Assembly (NCBI GenBank): GCA_963277665.1 | Contig: CAUJRU010000139.1 | Coordinates: 868,001-932,000, forward strand | Source of the DNA: Viscum album | Lineage: Eukaryota; Streptophyta; Magnoliopsida; Santalales; Viscaceae | Length of the DNA stretch: 64,000 bases | Direction of reading: 5' to 3' | Part shown: one piece after another, positions 1 through 10,504 of the stretch | Layout of the letters: each line of letters starts with the position of its first letter | How positions within the stretch are numbered: the stretch's first letter is position 1 | Position numbers and translations under genes: made by a program | The notes under the pieces: generated by a model | The model's database searches: none | The model's input: the letters and a program-made list of their open reading frames with translations, nothing else | Told to the model about the DNA's origin: nothing

Positions 1-629
1 CACGTTATCTGGAGAACCTTCCAAAATTAACTGCTCCCCCTACTCAACATACCCTGAGAAAATATGTTCATAAACTCTCTCAACCTATTTTAATTTCCAA
101 ACCTTATTATTCTTCGCACACACATCATCGATCCTCTCATAAACATCTATAATTATCACATTAAATTTCAAGAAAAAACCATCCCTCTAATAACACTATT
201 GGGAAGAATCCTAATTTTCAAGCAGAGAATTGCTTGAAATTTTTTTTATAGAAACCCATTGAAATATGGAAGTTATATAAAGAAGAATAAAAAATCATCA
301 TGCAATATATTTTACTTGGAAAAACCCTCTGATGCGGAGGATTAAAAAACCACAGGGAAACTCAAAAAAGTCCACTAATAAATCAAAGAAAATAAAATTC
401 ATTTAAATTATCAAACTTGAATGTCAATTATGGAATATAAAACACATGTTTGAAAAACAAATCCCAATAAACCTCCTCCTTCTCTCTAAAAAATTTCATG
501 GTCTAAACGCAATACTCAATGATCCATCTGAGCCAAAATCTCACCCTTCCGTCGAAAAAATGACACTACCTATGGGATGTTTATCCAAATATGCATCAAC
601 CTTGAATATTCTTATGATTCCCAAATGAT
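1..629. other. Unassigned repeat-like DNA
   Basis: I recognise no gene here. The stretch at 311-355 (a run like ttggaaaaaccctc followed by ggattaaaaaaccacaggg) resembles short motifs common in plant retroelement-derived repeats, but this is recollection, not proof. The only open frame (446-628, 60 codons) has no recognisable domain and its composition is like the surrounding DNA. Confidence 0.3.
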
Positions 630-1445
630 TTTTCTCTCTCATGATCTCATAATTATGATACTTCATCAATCATAAATTGGGAAATGCCACCTGATCACCA
701 CTATCAGGAATAATTTTGATACATGGCCCCAATCATTGATCTCATTGCTGCTTCTCTACACCCATTCTATATCGACACATTGCACATGCTCTAACAAAGG
801 TGATAACCCCTTTTCTACTCTTAGTGAACTATATATTGAATACCTATCAAGTACCTCCACATGAGTATAAGTCAATCTCATCACTATCTACAAGCCACAT
901 GGGATACCAAAATGTGGTAAACCGAAACCTCTTGATCTCAGTGGGCTACATCTTCAACAACATTCCATGCACCGCTCCACAAGTTGAAGTTAATCTCATA
1001 ATATTCTCAAAATATTCTACCATATCCCCATATGTAGACACCATGTCCACATATCCAATAAATGCGGTCAACATTCATTTTTTCATCTGTTAATATTGAG
1101 AATAACTCTCCAATATTTTTTAGAGAAACTCTTTTATTAATGATGATGAATTTTTTTTCTCTCTCATGATCTCACCATCATGATGTACCACTGATCATCA
1201 ATCCGGACACACCCCCTGGTCAACAGTATCAAGAATACTTTCGATACATGGCCCCGTTCATTGATCCTATTACTGCTACTTCATACTTGTTCCATGTCGA
1301 TACACCACACATGCTGCCACAAACATGATAGCCCCCTTCCTCCTCTTGGTGGACTACATCTTGAACAAGATTCAAGAACTTCCATATGAGTTGAATTCAA
1401 TCTTGTCACTGTCAATGAGCCACGTAGGTGAAAAAGACATTTTTT
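630..1445. repeat. Degenerate local duplication
   Basis: A segment of about 290 bp occurs twice in direct orientation, at about 630-920 and 1,149-1,440. Both copies start with ctctctcatgatctca and share, in order, a tgatcaccact-like block, gatacatggcccc, and a block ending in gccacatggg or gccacgtagg. Between them, 954-1,145 matches 15,440-15,620 (shared run gtcaacattcattttt and a gagaaactc stretch). No domain is visible on either strand. It is probably part of an old transposable element of unknown type. Confidence 0.5.
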
Positions 1446-2094
1446 AACATTTTTAATCAAATTTCAATGTTTTTAAATAAATTTTAATGAATAATACCCA
1501 TAAAAACAATGTTTTAAAAATTTATTGGAAAATATCAAAGTAAAAGTAAAATTTGATTCAAATTATTGAAAAGGTTATTTTTTGGAATTTAGAAATATTT
1601 TTTGAGAATTTCCGGAATTTTTCCATTTAATTTTTGTTATGTGATTTTATAAACTTGGTTTTATTATTTTTTAGGTGTAACAATTAAGGCTAGACTAAAC
1701 CATCCCTCAACCGAGGCAAGTTCTCCATCTAGCCAGGATAATGAGACCCCACTGTCCAAGCCTCTAGGGTAGATTCGGATCACCTGCATGAGTATGGGGA
1801 TCAAATCCCATGGATGAGGGCATCATGAGAAGTTTTTTAAGTACGTTTTTAAAAAAATATTTTTTTTAAAAAACGTCCAGGTAATTTTTTTATAAAAAAT
1901 ACGCTCTAAAGGATGTAGCGTAGAGGGCGCCTTTTGGGTTGATTCGAAAGGCGGCAACCCCATTACCTCCTTTCTTTTAAAAATATTAATGTTATATATA
2001 TATATGTATATAAACAAAATTTTACAGCAGAATTTTTCTGTTATTTAAAATCCAGCAGTATTGCCATTACAAAAGTCTAGATTCTGACAGAATC
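1446..2094. other. Unassigned, AT-rich with hairpin
   Basis: No coding feature is supported. The stretch has a T-rich left half (1,446-1,675) and a mixed segment around 1,676-1,830. A strong A/T hairpin lies at 1,843-1,876 and a short TA run at about 1,993-2,008. It directly abuts the left arm of the foldback element. Confidence 0.3.
1843..1876. repeat. Short inverted repeat (hairpin)
   Basis: The left half acgttttta… is mirrored by …aaaaaacgt, giving a nearly perfect 34-bp A/T palindrome with little or no loop. It lies in no recognised gene. Confidence 0.6.
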
Positions 2095-2111
2095 TCTCAT
2101 CCATGGCTCCC

Positions 2112-2212
2112 TTTTATAAGAGGGATTACCCTAGAAATCATTCTGTATTTCTGATGTGGGATTCTGTTTCTCCCTTTCCTGCATAGATCATTCTGCATTT
2201 CTGGTGTGGGAT
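2112..2212 (-). promoter_or_regulatory. USE-like motifs plus TATA, left arm
   Basis: This is the mirror copy of the right-arm module, read on the minus strand: ATCCCACACCA at 2,202-2,212, ATCCCACATCA at 2,152-2,162, then TATAAAA at 2,112-2,118. The USE-like motifs here have mismatches to RTCCCACATCG. The module points outward, away from the AT core. Confidence 0.4.
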
Positions 2213-2216
2213 TATG

Positions 2217-2850
2217 TTTCAAGTACATGACTTTGAAAGACTATAAAATATAAACTAGAAGACCAATATAAATGTAACTTAAAACATGGATTAAACATAT
2301 AATAAATAGTTGAAAACAAAAAAAAAATCTTAAAAAATGTTGATGGAAAAAATTTATAAGGTTTCAAAGACACCTACTTGAAACTTAAAGATGTTTCAAG
2401 TATGTGAATTTGAAATCCTATAAAATATATACTACAAGACCAAAATAAATGAAACTAAATAAATTGATTAAAAATATAACAAATAGTTGAAAATAAAATT
2501 AATTTTGTAAAAAATGTTGATGGAAAATAATTCATAGGTTTTTAAAGACACCTACATGATACTTAAAAATGTTTCAAGAACGTGACTTTGAAAGACTATA
2601 AAATATAAATTATAAGACCGATATAAATGAAACTTAAAACATGGATTAAACATATAAAAAATAGTTGAAAATAAAAATAATTTCACAAAAAATTTTCATG
2701 AAAAATAATTTATAAGCTTTCAAAACAACCTACTTGAATCTTAAAAATGATTCAAGTATGTGGCTTTGAAAAACTATAACATATAAACTATAAGACCGAT
2801 ATAATTTAAAATTAAAACATGGATTAAACATATAATAAGTTATTTAATTA
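2217..2850 (+). repeat. 178-bp direct repeats, left arm
   Basis: The landmark tttcaagtacatgactttg or a close variant starts at 2,217, 2,394, 2,572 and 2,750, giving a period of 177-178 bp. Each unit contains a block like ctataaaatataaac, then aacatggattaaacatat, then gttgaaaataaaa, and ends with cacctacttgaaactt. Confidence 0.8.
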
Positions 2851-4779
2851 TTTAATTAATATTATGAATAACTAATTATATAATAATTAATTAGTTAATT
2901 ATTAATTATTAATAATTAATTATATAATAATTATCTAGTTAATTAGTAATATAATTATTAAGTATATAATATTTAATTAGTTAATTAATAATATAATTAT
3001 AAAATAAATTTATTCATTATAATTAATAATTAGTAATTGATAACTATTATTATATAATAATTAATTAGTTATTTTATAATATAATTATTAATTATATAAT
3101 ATCTAATTAGTTAATTAGTAATATAATTATAAATTATAATTATTCATTATAATTATTCATTATAATTATTCATTATAATTACTAATTATTAATTATTAAT
3201 TAGTTAATTAGTAATATAATTATTAATTATATAACTATTAATTGTATATTAATTAGTTAGTTAATTTTTAATTATTAATAGTTAATTATATAATAATTAA
3301 TTAGTTAATTAGTAATATAATTAGTTAATTAGTAATATAATTATTAATTATTTACTAATTAATTAATTACTTAGTAATGTAATTATTAATTAAATAATAA
3401 TTAATTAGTTAATTAGTAATATAATTATTAATTATATAATTTGTGATTAGTTAATTATTAATTATTAATCATTAATTATATAATAACTAATTATTTAATT
3501 AGTAATATAATTATTATTTATATAACTATTAATTGTATAATAATTAGTTATTTAATTAGTAATAATTAATAATTAATTATATAGTAATTAATTGGTTAAT
3601 TAGAAATATAATTAATTAATTAGTAATATAATTATTAATTATTTAATAATTATTTAGTTGCTTAGTAATATAATTATTAATTAGTTAATAATTAATTAAT
3701 TAATTGTTAATATAATTATTAATTATATGATTAGTAATTAGTTAATTAGTAATTCTTAATCATTAATTATCTAATTATTAATATAATTATTAATTATTTA
3801 ATATTTAATTAGTCAATTGTTTGAGAAAGATAGATTCAAGACCCTTTTTATAATTAGTTCATTAGTAATATAATTATAAATTATAATTATTCATTATAAT
3901 TATTAATTAGTATTTATTAAAAATAATTATATAATAATTAATTAGTTAATTAGCAATATAATTATTTATTATATAATAGTTAATTTGTTAATTAGTAATA
4001 TAATTTTTCATTATAGTTATTAATTAGTAATTATTAAAAATTATTATATAATAATTAATTAGTTAATTAGTAATATAATTAATCTTTATAATTATTCAAT
4101 ATAATTATTCACTATAATTATTCATTTTAATTATTAATTATTAATTATTAATTATATAACTATTAATTTTATAATAATTAGTCAATTAATTAGTAATTAG
4201 TAATTATTAATTATTAATTATTAATTATTTAATAATTAATTAGTTACTTAGTAATATAATTATTAATTATATAATAATTAATTAGTTAATCAGTAATATA
4301 ATTATTAATTATATAATTAGTAATTAGTTAATTAGTAATTATTAATCATTAATTATATAATAATTAATTAGTTAATTAGTAATATAATTATTAATTATAT
4401 AATAATTAATTAGTTGATGTTTTGTGAAAGATAGAGTCAAGGCCCTCTTTATAATTAGTTAATTAGTAATATTATTATAAATTATAATTATTCATTATAA
4501 TTATTAATTAGTATTTATTAAAAAGTATTATATTATAATTAATTATTTAATTAGTAATATAATTATTAATTATATAATAGGTAATTAGTTAATTAGTAAT
4601 ATAATTATAAATTACAAATTTTCATTATAATTATTTAATTTTAATTATTAAAAATCATTATATAATAACTAATTAGTTAATTATTATATAATTAATTATT
4701 AATAATTACTAATTAACTAATGACTTATTATATAATTAATTATTAATAATATTAATTAAATAATTAAATAATTTATTAC
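2851..4779. repeat. AT-only palindromic array
   Basis: About 1.9 kb is built from variants of ttaattagttaattagtaat and ataattattaattatataa, which are locally self-complementary. G and C are almost absent. Two G/C-bearing islands (gaaagatagattcaagaccc at about 3,825 and gaaagatagagtcaaggccc at about 4,426) lie about 601 bp apart with the same downstream context, showing a higher-order duplication. No gene is possible here. Assembly across this tract should be treated with caution. Confidence 0.8.
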
Positions 4780-5390
4780 ATGTTTAATCAATGTTTTAAC
4801 TTTAAATTATATTGGTCTTATAGTTTATATTTTATAGTTTTTCAATGCCACATACTTGAATCATTTTTATGTTTCAAGTAGGTGGTTTTGAAAGCTTATA
4901 AATTACTTTTCATGAACATTTTTTATGAAATTATTTTTACTTTCAACTGTATTTTATTTGTTTAATCCATGTTTTATGTTTAATTTGTGTTGGTCTTATA
5001 GTTTATATTTTATAGACTTTCAAAGTCACATACTTGAAACATTTTTAAGTTTCAAGTAGGTGTCTTTGAAAACATATAAATTATTTTCCAACAACATTTT
5101 TTACAATTTTTTTTATTTTCAACTATTTGTTATATGTTTAATCCATGGTTTAAGTTTTATTTATGTTGGTATTATAGTTTATATTTTATAGGCTTTCAAA
5201 GTCATGTACTTGAAATATTTTTAAGTTTGAAGTAGGTGTATTTGAAACCTTATAAATTATTTTCTATCAACATTTTTTAGGAAATTATTTTTGTTTTCAA
5301 CTATTTCTTATACGTTTAATCCATGTTTTATGTTTCATTTATATTGGTCTAATAGTTTATATTTATAGTATTTCAAAGTCACGTACTTGA
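4780..5390 (-). repeat. 178-bp direct repeats, right arm
   Basis: These are reverse-complement copies of the left-arm units. Landmarks like cacatacttgaa recur at about 4,850, 5,028, 5,205 and 5,382, a period of about 177 bp. The order of blocks mirrors the left arm, making the inverted arms of the foldback element. Confidence 0.8.
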
Positions 5391-5396
5391 AAGAGA

Positions 5397-5507
5397 ATCC
5401 CACATCGGAAATGCAGATTGTTCTCCGCAGGAAAGGGAGTACCCGAATCCCACATCAAAAATACAGAATGATTTCCAAGGTAAGACCTCTTATAAAAGGG
5501 AGCCCTG
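5397..5507 (+). promoter_or_regulatory. USE-like motifs plus TATA, right arm
   Basis: ATCCCACATCG at 5,397-5,407 is an exact match to the plant snRNA upstream sequence element (RTCCCACATCG). A one-mismatch copy lies at 5,447-5,457, and TATAAAA follows at 5,501-5,507, pointing out of the foldback element. In plant snRNA genes a USE and a TATA-like box form the promoter. Here the gap from the nearer USE to the TATA box is 43 bp, somewhat longer than I recall for snRNA genes. No U1, U2, U4, U5 or U6 sequence follows. Function is inferred only from motif arrangement. Confidence 0.45.
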
Positions 5508-5524
5508 GGTGAGTAGGGGTGGGA

Positions 5525-6389
5525 TGAATCCCGCATGGGTCGTGTGTATATGAGGAATGCATCTACGTGTGTCCAAGTGAAGTCAGGAGACCATCCCCGA
5601 TGTGGGATTTTATGCAATAAAAGTTGTGATGAGGTTTATTATGGACCTTCCCTATGATGGCATTTTGATTTGGGATCGCAGTGTCGCCACATGTCGCCAC
5701 ACTCCACTGCTACGCCACCACTCTCTGCCTCGTGTCTTCGTCTCTTCATCACTCGACATATCCACCTGATCCTATAACCCAATAAAAGTAATTTTTGCTA
5801 CTCGATGAGCTTGTCTTGAGATCCACACCTCCTTCCATCACCTCTTTCACCACCGGATGACTGCCATAAAGCCTCAAAGCCACATCTGACCACTTAGATG
5901 GCTGAATGAGGAAGAAGCATAGTTGCTTCGATTCTCAATGTTTGTGCCAGGAACTATTTTTGGCTCACGCTGCCACATCCTCCGAGCACCCATTCCATGT
6001 GGAACCACTCCCACGGACCATGCAACCCAAGCACCACTCAAAGGCACTGCCACAAAGAAGCATTGGTCTATGCCTGAAAATTGGGGACCCTGAGTCTTTC
6101 GGGTGTTTTAAAACCTCAAACCAGTGGGTATTCTAGGTTGATTTTAAATAGAGATCCCCAAGGATCTCATATAATGATTTTAATCCATGAAGGCCAAGGG
6201 CTTCTCTTATTCCTATAAAAAAATTCCTGAGCCCATACTTCTAAGTATCAGTTGACAACAAATGGATGAAATCCACCTCATGGAGCTGCTGCTGCCATTT
6301 TTTCTTTCTTCTTTGTTTCATTTTATTTTAATTTTCATTTCATTTTATTTTGGTATAGTTTTTATTTAAGATTTAATTTAAATATATTT
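5525..6389. other. Unassigned segment, richer in G+C
   Basis: The part at 5,640-6,150 has visibly more C and CpG than its surroundings (for example gtcgccac repeats near 5,683-5,700). It contains one open frame of 76 codons at 5,906-6,136 on the plus strand with no recognisable motif. It might be a captured or decayed gene fragment, but nothing allows a name. Confidence 0.25.
5598..5608 (-). promoter_or_regulatory. Isolated USE-like motif
   Basis: The reverse complement reads ATCCCACATCG, an exact match to the plant USE consensus. It lies 90 bp beyond the outward-facing TATA box and points back toward it. It may be a remnant of another copy of the module. No TATA box at a suitable distance on the minus strand was noted. 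Confidence 0.35.
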
Positions 6390-7460
6390 AATAAATAATA
6401 ATTACATGCATGTTTTACAATTTTGTGTCCACCACCACCACCCATTATTCTTTTTCTTTTTCTTTTTTTATTCTTATACTTTTAATTATTATTATTATTA
6501 TTATTATTATGGTTTTAACATTCTATTTTATTTTCTTATTTTCTTATTATTTATTTTATTTTCTCTCTACCTCACTCTATCTGTCTCATCCCAGTTCTTT
6601 TTATTTTTATTCTCTTATTTATCTCATCCACCATTCTTCTTTTCATTTTTTCTTTATTATCTGTCTTTCTCTTTCATCTTTCACCAAAGTGATCTCTTAT
6701 CCCGATAATGGGAAGCTTACCCAAGGCTTGTCCTAGGGTAGGTTAAGGTGTTCTTGAATTTGTATTAACTTTTATTTTATGTTTGTAGTGGATTTGAGTA
6801 GAATGAATGGGCAAGGTGAATGTCTCTGATGTGGTGATTTCCCCTAAAGTACAAATCAATATATTTCTATTCTTTTGTTTAAACTATTTTCCCTCTCCTA
6901 ATTTGTAAATCTTCACACAATGGATTTGAATGAGTTAATGATTGAAATGTCATTGACAGAGTCGGGTCTTAGAATATGGAACACCTTTGACCAAGATATG
7001 TCATCAAAATTGATTAAAGGAGGAGGTGGAATTGAGATTAATTATGCTTTAATATATTCTACTATTTCTAAAATAAAAATAACATTAATTCAACAAGATA
7101 TTTAATATTTGAATTATCAAACTAAAATAAAAAAAATAAAGGAGAATAATGATTGACCCCAAAACTGAACCCAAAACCAAGAACCTTCTTCCTTAAATCA
7201 TTCTCTTTAGATTTTCATGTTAGTTTAAATTAGAATTATTATATTTTATGTCATTTCAAAATTAATCAAAAAACCAAAAAATATTCTTCATTATTTTTAT
7301 AAAACATAAAACAAAAATATTAGTAGTTTAGGTGGATTAGATAAAGTAGGTGAACAAATTAAAAATATCCTCAAGTGAGATAACCCTCATCATCCATCAT
7401 GTTGTACTAGGAAAACTAATTTTCTTTTTTCATGCCCCACAATAGACGTGCATCAAAATT
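6390..7460 (+). repeat. 1 kb dispersed repeat, copy 1
   Basis: This segment is repeated at 14,311-15,365 in the same orientation. Shared landmarks in order are catgcatgttt, a ccaccaccac…ccattatt block, an ATT microsatellite (6,485-6,510 here), a pyrimidine-rich tract, gatctctta, gataatggga, aaggtgttcttga, and a final gcatgcatc-like end. Two plus-strand frames through the pyrimidine tract (6,406-6,736) are composition artefacts. The element class is unknown. The copies could be LTRs of a very old element, but I found no primer site or terminal TG/CA. Confidence 0.65.
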
Positions 7461-7925
7461 GGCACCATTCCTGAGGATCCAATCAATTATTTTCTTAATT
7501 TTTTTTCAATTTTAACATTTAATATAGTTTTAATTCATTTAAAAAAAACCATAAAAAAATCTTTTTCCATGATTTTTTCAAATGATTATTATTTTTCATG
7601 GACCGATTACTCATAGGTGCAAGAATGAGTAGCTAAAGCACCCAATTCTACAAAAGAAGGTATTTTTTTATGGGATAGAAAAATATAGGGAGCACTGATC
7701 CAAATTAGCATAAAGGAGGAATTCAAGGAACTCATCGAACATCTTGAAGAGACCCTCAAGAAACTAGTGGTTGAAGTCTAACGACCCAAAGTTTCATTAA
7801 TGGATATCCCTCTTGATCTAATTAAATGTCTCTTTATGTTTATATAAAATGTCAACTTAATTGGTTTAATGTTAAGAATTTTGATCGTTGCTAATATATC
7901 CTTTGAACAATTATCACATGATTAG
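7461..7925. other. Unassigned AT-rich DNA
   Basis: I see no supported gene. A short readable stretch around 7,715-7,780 (gaggaattcaaggaactc…) could encode a small acidic peptide, but it is interrupted and unrecognised. Confidence 0.2.
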
Positions 7926-7933
7926 TATAAATA
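7926..7933 (+). promoter_or_regulatory. TATA box-like site
   Basis: TATAAATA lies 42 bp upstream of an ATG at 7,976 that opens a broken small reading frame. Spacing is compatible with a core promoter, but AT-rich DNA produces such matches by chance. Confidence 0.3.
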
Positions 7934-7975
7934 TAGGGCTTTAACGAATCCAAATTTACTCAGACAAAGGAAGCG

Positions 7976-8245
7976 ATGGACTCATCTAGTAGAATTTCAC
8001 CATAGGAAGCCCATTTATCAGAGCTCGAAAAAGAGGTGGCATCCTTAGGCTTCTATCTTGACCAAGCCCAAGATGAGCTTCATCATGTCAAGCTCGAACG
8101 ATACCGTCTACATGAAAAGTGGAAGTTGATAGAGATTACCACTCGAGCAATGTTATCCGAGCCACCCCAAGAGTCTGTCACCATCGCACACCTTACCCTT
8201 AGGTCTTATGCGGCTGTTTTAAGGGGTTATGTAACTAATCGATAG
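7976..8245 (+). pseudogene. Small unknown ORF with one stop
   Basis: From ATG 7,976 the frame runs 90 codons to TAG at 8,243-8,245, interrupted only by TAG at 8,003-8,005 (codon 10). An internal ATG at 8,036 opens the uninterrupted 69-codon remainder. The middle (LDQAQDELHHVKLERYRLHE) is charged with spaced leucines and looks helical, perhaps coiled coil. Codon usage is less AT-driven than the neighbourhood, and the length of open frame stands out locally. I do not recognise a family. It could be the tail of a retroelement gag-like gene or an exon of a degraded host gene. No neighbouring coding partner is visible. Confidence 0.3.
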
Positions 8246-8480
8246 TAATATGTTCATGTAAATTATTTTTTGTATATAATAATAAATATTCTTTCATGTC
8301 ATTATTGATACATTGAAATAGTTTTCAAAGTACAAATAATGTTTTTAGTTATTATTTAATTAAGAATTATATTTTATTAAATTAAGAGATTTTTTAATTA
8401 AATAATATTTTAATAAAGTATTATTATTATTATTAAATTAATTTTTATTATATATAAATGATCATATAATTTTATGAATG

Positions 8481-10400
8481 CAATTGTAATTTTTATTAAG
8501 GTTTGAAATCCAATTTTGTCAAAACCCGTGAATTTTCGATAAATGTCGGTTTTTATTTTAAAATTGAAAATTAACATATTTAGAAAATTATTTAGATAAA
8601 ATAAATTTTATTTATGGAATCAGGATGTCGAAATTATCCAACGGTGAATTTTTCATAATTTTTTGAGACAGTCAAATTTTTGGGTAAAAATTAAATACCG
8701 TTTAAATATACAATGTGTTTTATGACATCATAATGACCCAATAGTGATGTAATAAAATACTATAATCTTTATGTTCAGCCAATATATTTTTTAACATTAA
8801 AATAATATGAGTTTGGGTTTGTTTGACTTACTTTTCAAAGAATTAATGGACCCTTTAAGTCTTATTAAACACCTTGTCTTTTTAAATTGTTTTCCATGGG
8901 AGTGTGACTCACCTCCACATAAGCAAACCTATTATTTTAAGAAGTTCTGACTTTGGAATTATAAAATATTGTTTTCCTCTTCCCTTTTCCAAAAACAATG
9001 GGAAAAAACAATGGGATGGTTTATGGTTTAGATAAATTTAATATAAGGGGTCCCAAACATAAATAATAAAGAATTCCCTCACATTTCCTATATAAAACCA
9101 CCAATGCTCCCACTTCCTCCACAATCAAAGCCTTTGGAGTTCGTCCAACCTCTGCCATACTATCTCTATAATCCTCCCAAGGTTCCACAAGCTCCCAAGA
9201 AGCCTCTCACAAGCCTCTCTCTATCCTTTGGAAGCACACTTCCAAGTAAGGGTTTTTTATTCCTTTCTCATTTTTGTCCAATTTTCTTTAGGTTGTTTTT
9301 CCCTTTTAATTTCAATTATGAATGTTGGGGTATGGTTTCACACCTCCCTCATTTTCCATCTTTATTTTTAAATTGATGGGATACCCCTTTCTCTCTCATT
9401 AAATTCCTCCCACGTACACCCATTACTATGCCGAAATTCCAAAAGGAACTTCTCTCTCCTCATTTACATTCAAGAAATACTTTTGTACTATGAATCTAAA
9501 TTCCATTAAAATTGTTGGGATATGTATCTATATGACCTCCTTACTTCCCATTAAATTTAGATATGATGAGTAACCCCTTTCTCTCTAATCAACAATTTTT
9601 ATGAATTCTAATTTCACGTCGTTACGTTGCCGAAATCACACCAATTTTCTAAGCCAATGCCATTGTGTAGTGAATACCATGCCCATTTATCCACAAAAGG
9701 TATTCACCTTTATGCACATTTACTTATTGATTATAAAGTTTCATGTATGAATTACACATTCCTTCATCTTGGAATAAATGATTATGTTTTATGAATCCAT
9801 GTTTTATGATCCATGTGGCACACTTATGCATGAAATGAAATGTTTAAGAAGGGTGTGCCCTTATAGCGCTCCAATGCATTGGGTAAAGTATAGTATCATG
9901 ATACATCATGTGAAATTAGTGTTGACTCATGATAATTCAAGTGCAACGAGGGTTTACTCGTGCTTCATGTGCAATGAGGATTTACTCATGCTCCATGTGC
10001 AATGGGCCTTGGCTTATGCTAAGTCCATGTTAAGTGTTGTTGCCACATTTCCATGTTATGATTATCATGCTTTATCATGCCCTTATGTTCATGTTTCTCT
10101 TATTCTCTATTGATATTCCTATTGCCTAACATGTATTGTATTCCTCATGTTATTCCATGTGTACTCTCTTACTGGACTTTATAGCTCACCCTTGTTTTAT
10201 GTATGTCCTCAGGTTATCCCATGCAATGCTAAGTACGAGGGAATGTAGTGGTCATGTAAAGGAAGTTTTCAATAAAGATGTTGTATTTCATGTTTTAAGT
10301 TTTTATGTAATGATCATAAGCCCCAATGACACTAAAACTTTCGATCTTATTTGTTGTATCAAGTGAAGTTTTATGTAATAAATCATTTTTAAGTTTGTAA
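8481..10400 (+). mobile_element. LTR-like segment, chromovirus type
   Basis: The segment resembles the LTRs of element A in layout. The early block ggaatcaggatgtcgaaatt (8,617-8,636) parallels ggattcggaatatcgaaatt in element A. A TATA box lies at 9,091-9,097 followed by a pyrimidine-rich start region. A late block has tgtggcacac, then an aatgcattgggtaaag stretch, then a tagctcaccc…cctcaggt region. Near 9,940-10,015 a unit like catgtgcaatgaggatttac is repeated about three times. No adjoining primer site or polyprotein was found, so it is most likely a solo or truncated LTR. Its ends are approximate. Confidence 0.5.
9091..9097 (+). promoter_or_regulatory. TATA box of LTR-like segment
   Basis: TATAAAA is followed by a C-rich pyrimidine tract, the same arrangement as the core promoter in the LTRs of element A. 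Confidence 0.4.
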
Positions 10401-10504
10401 TAAAAGAAGGTTTGTCATATGAAGGATTTCCCAGAGAGCTAAATAGATTAAGGGAGTATTTCCCTAAATTTTATCAAAAGGTGGTCAAGACACAAGAAGA
10501 GTGA

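Larger units (their letters stand above)
2095..5524. mobile_element. Foldback element with AT core
   Basis: The left arm (about 2,095-2,850) reappears as its reverse complement in the right arm (about 4,780-5,524). The outermost matching block is tctcatccatggctccct on the left and agggagccctgggtgagt on the right, 15 of 18 positions pairing. Moving inward, both arms show a TATA box, two CCCACATC-type motifs, and then about four partial or full copies of a roughly 178-bp unit. The arms enclose about 1.9 kb of almost pure A/T. No transposase gene is present. Long inverted arms made of short direct repeats are typical of foldback-type and some Mutator-like non-autonomous elements, so that class is an inference. 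I could not identify a convincing target-site duplication. Confidence 0.7.

Noticed and set aside
446..1093. Plus-strand frames at 446-628 and 800-1,093 as genes
   Set aside because: No motif, AT-driven composition, and the second lies in a decayed duplicated repeat.
2851..4779. Simple-sequence satellite or CRISPR-like array
   Set aside because: Units are irregular A/T variants without constant spacers, and the context is a plant foldback element.
5390..5530. Cassandra-type TRIM with 5S rRNA sequence
   Set aside because: The CCCACATCG motif prompted the idea, but no 5S rRNA box A/C-like sequence was seen nearby and the arms are inverted, not direct.
5501..5700. A real snRNA gene downstream of the USE and TATA boxes
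   Set aside because: The sequence after the TATA box has no resemblance to the conserved starts or structural parts of U1, U2, U4, U5 or U6, and USE-TATA spacing seems off.
6406..6736. Overlapping 100- and 108-codon frames as membrane proteins
   Set aside because: The Phe/Tyr/Ile-rich sequence comes from an ATT microsatellite and a pyrimidine tract, and the same tract recurs in the repeat copy at 14.4 kb.
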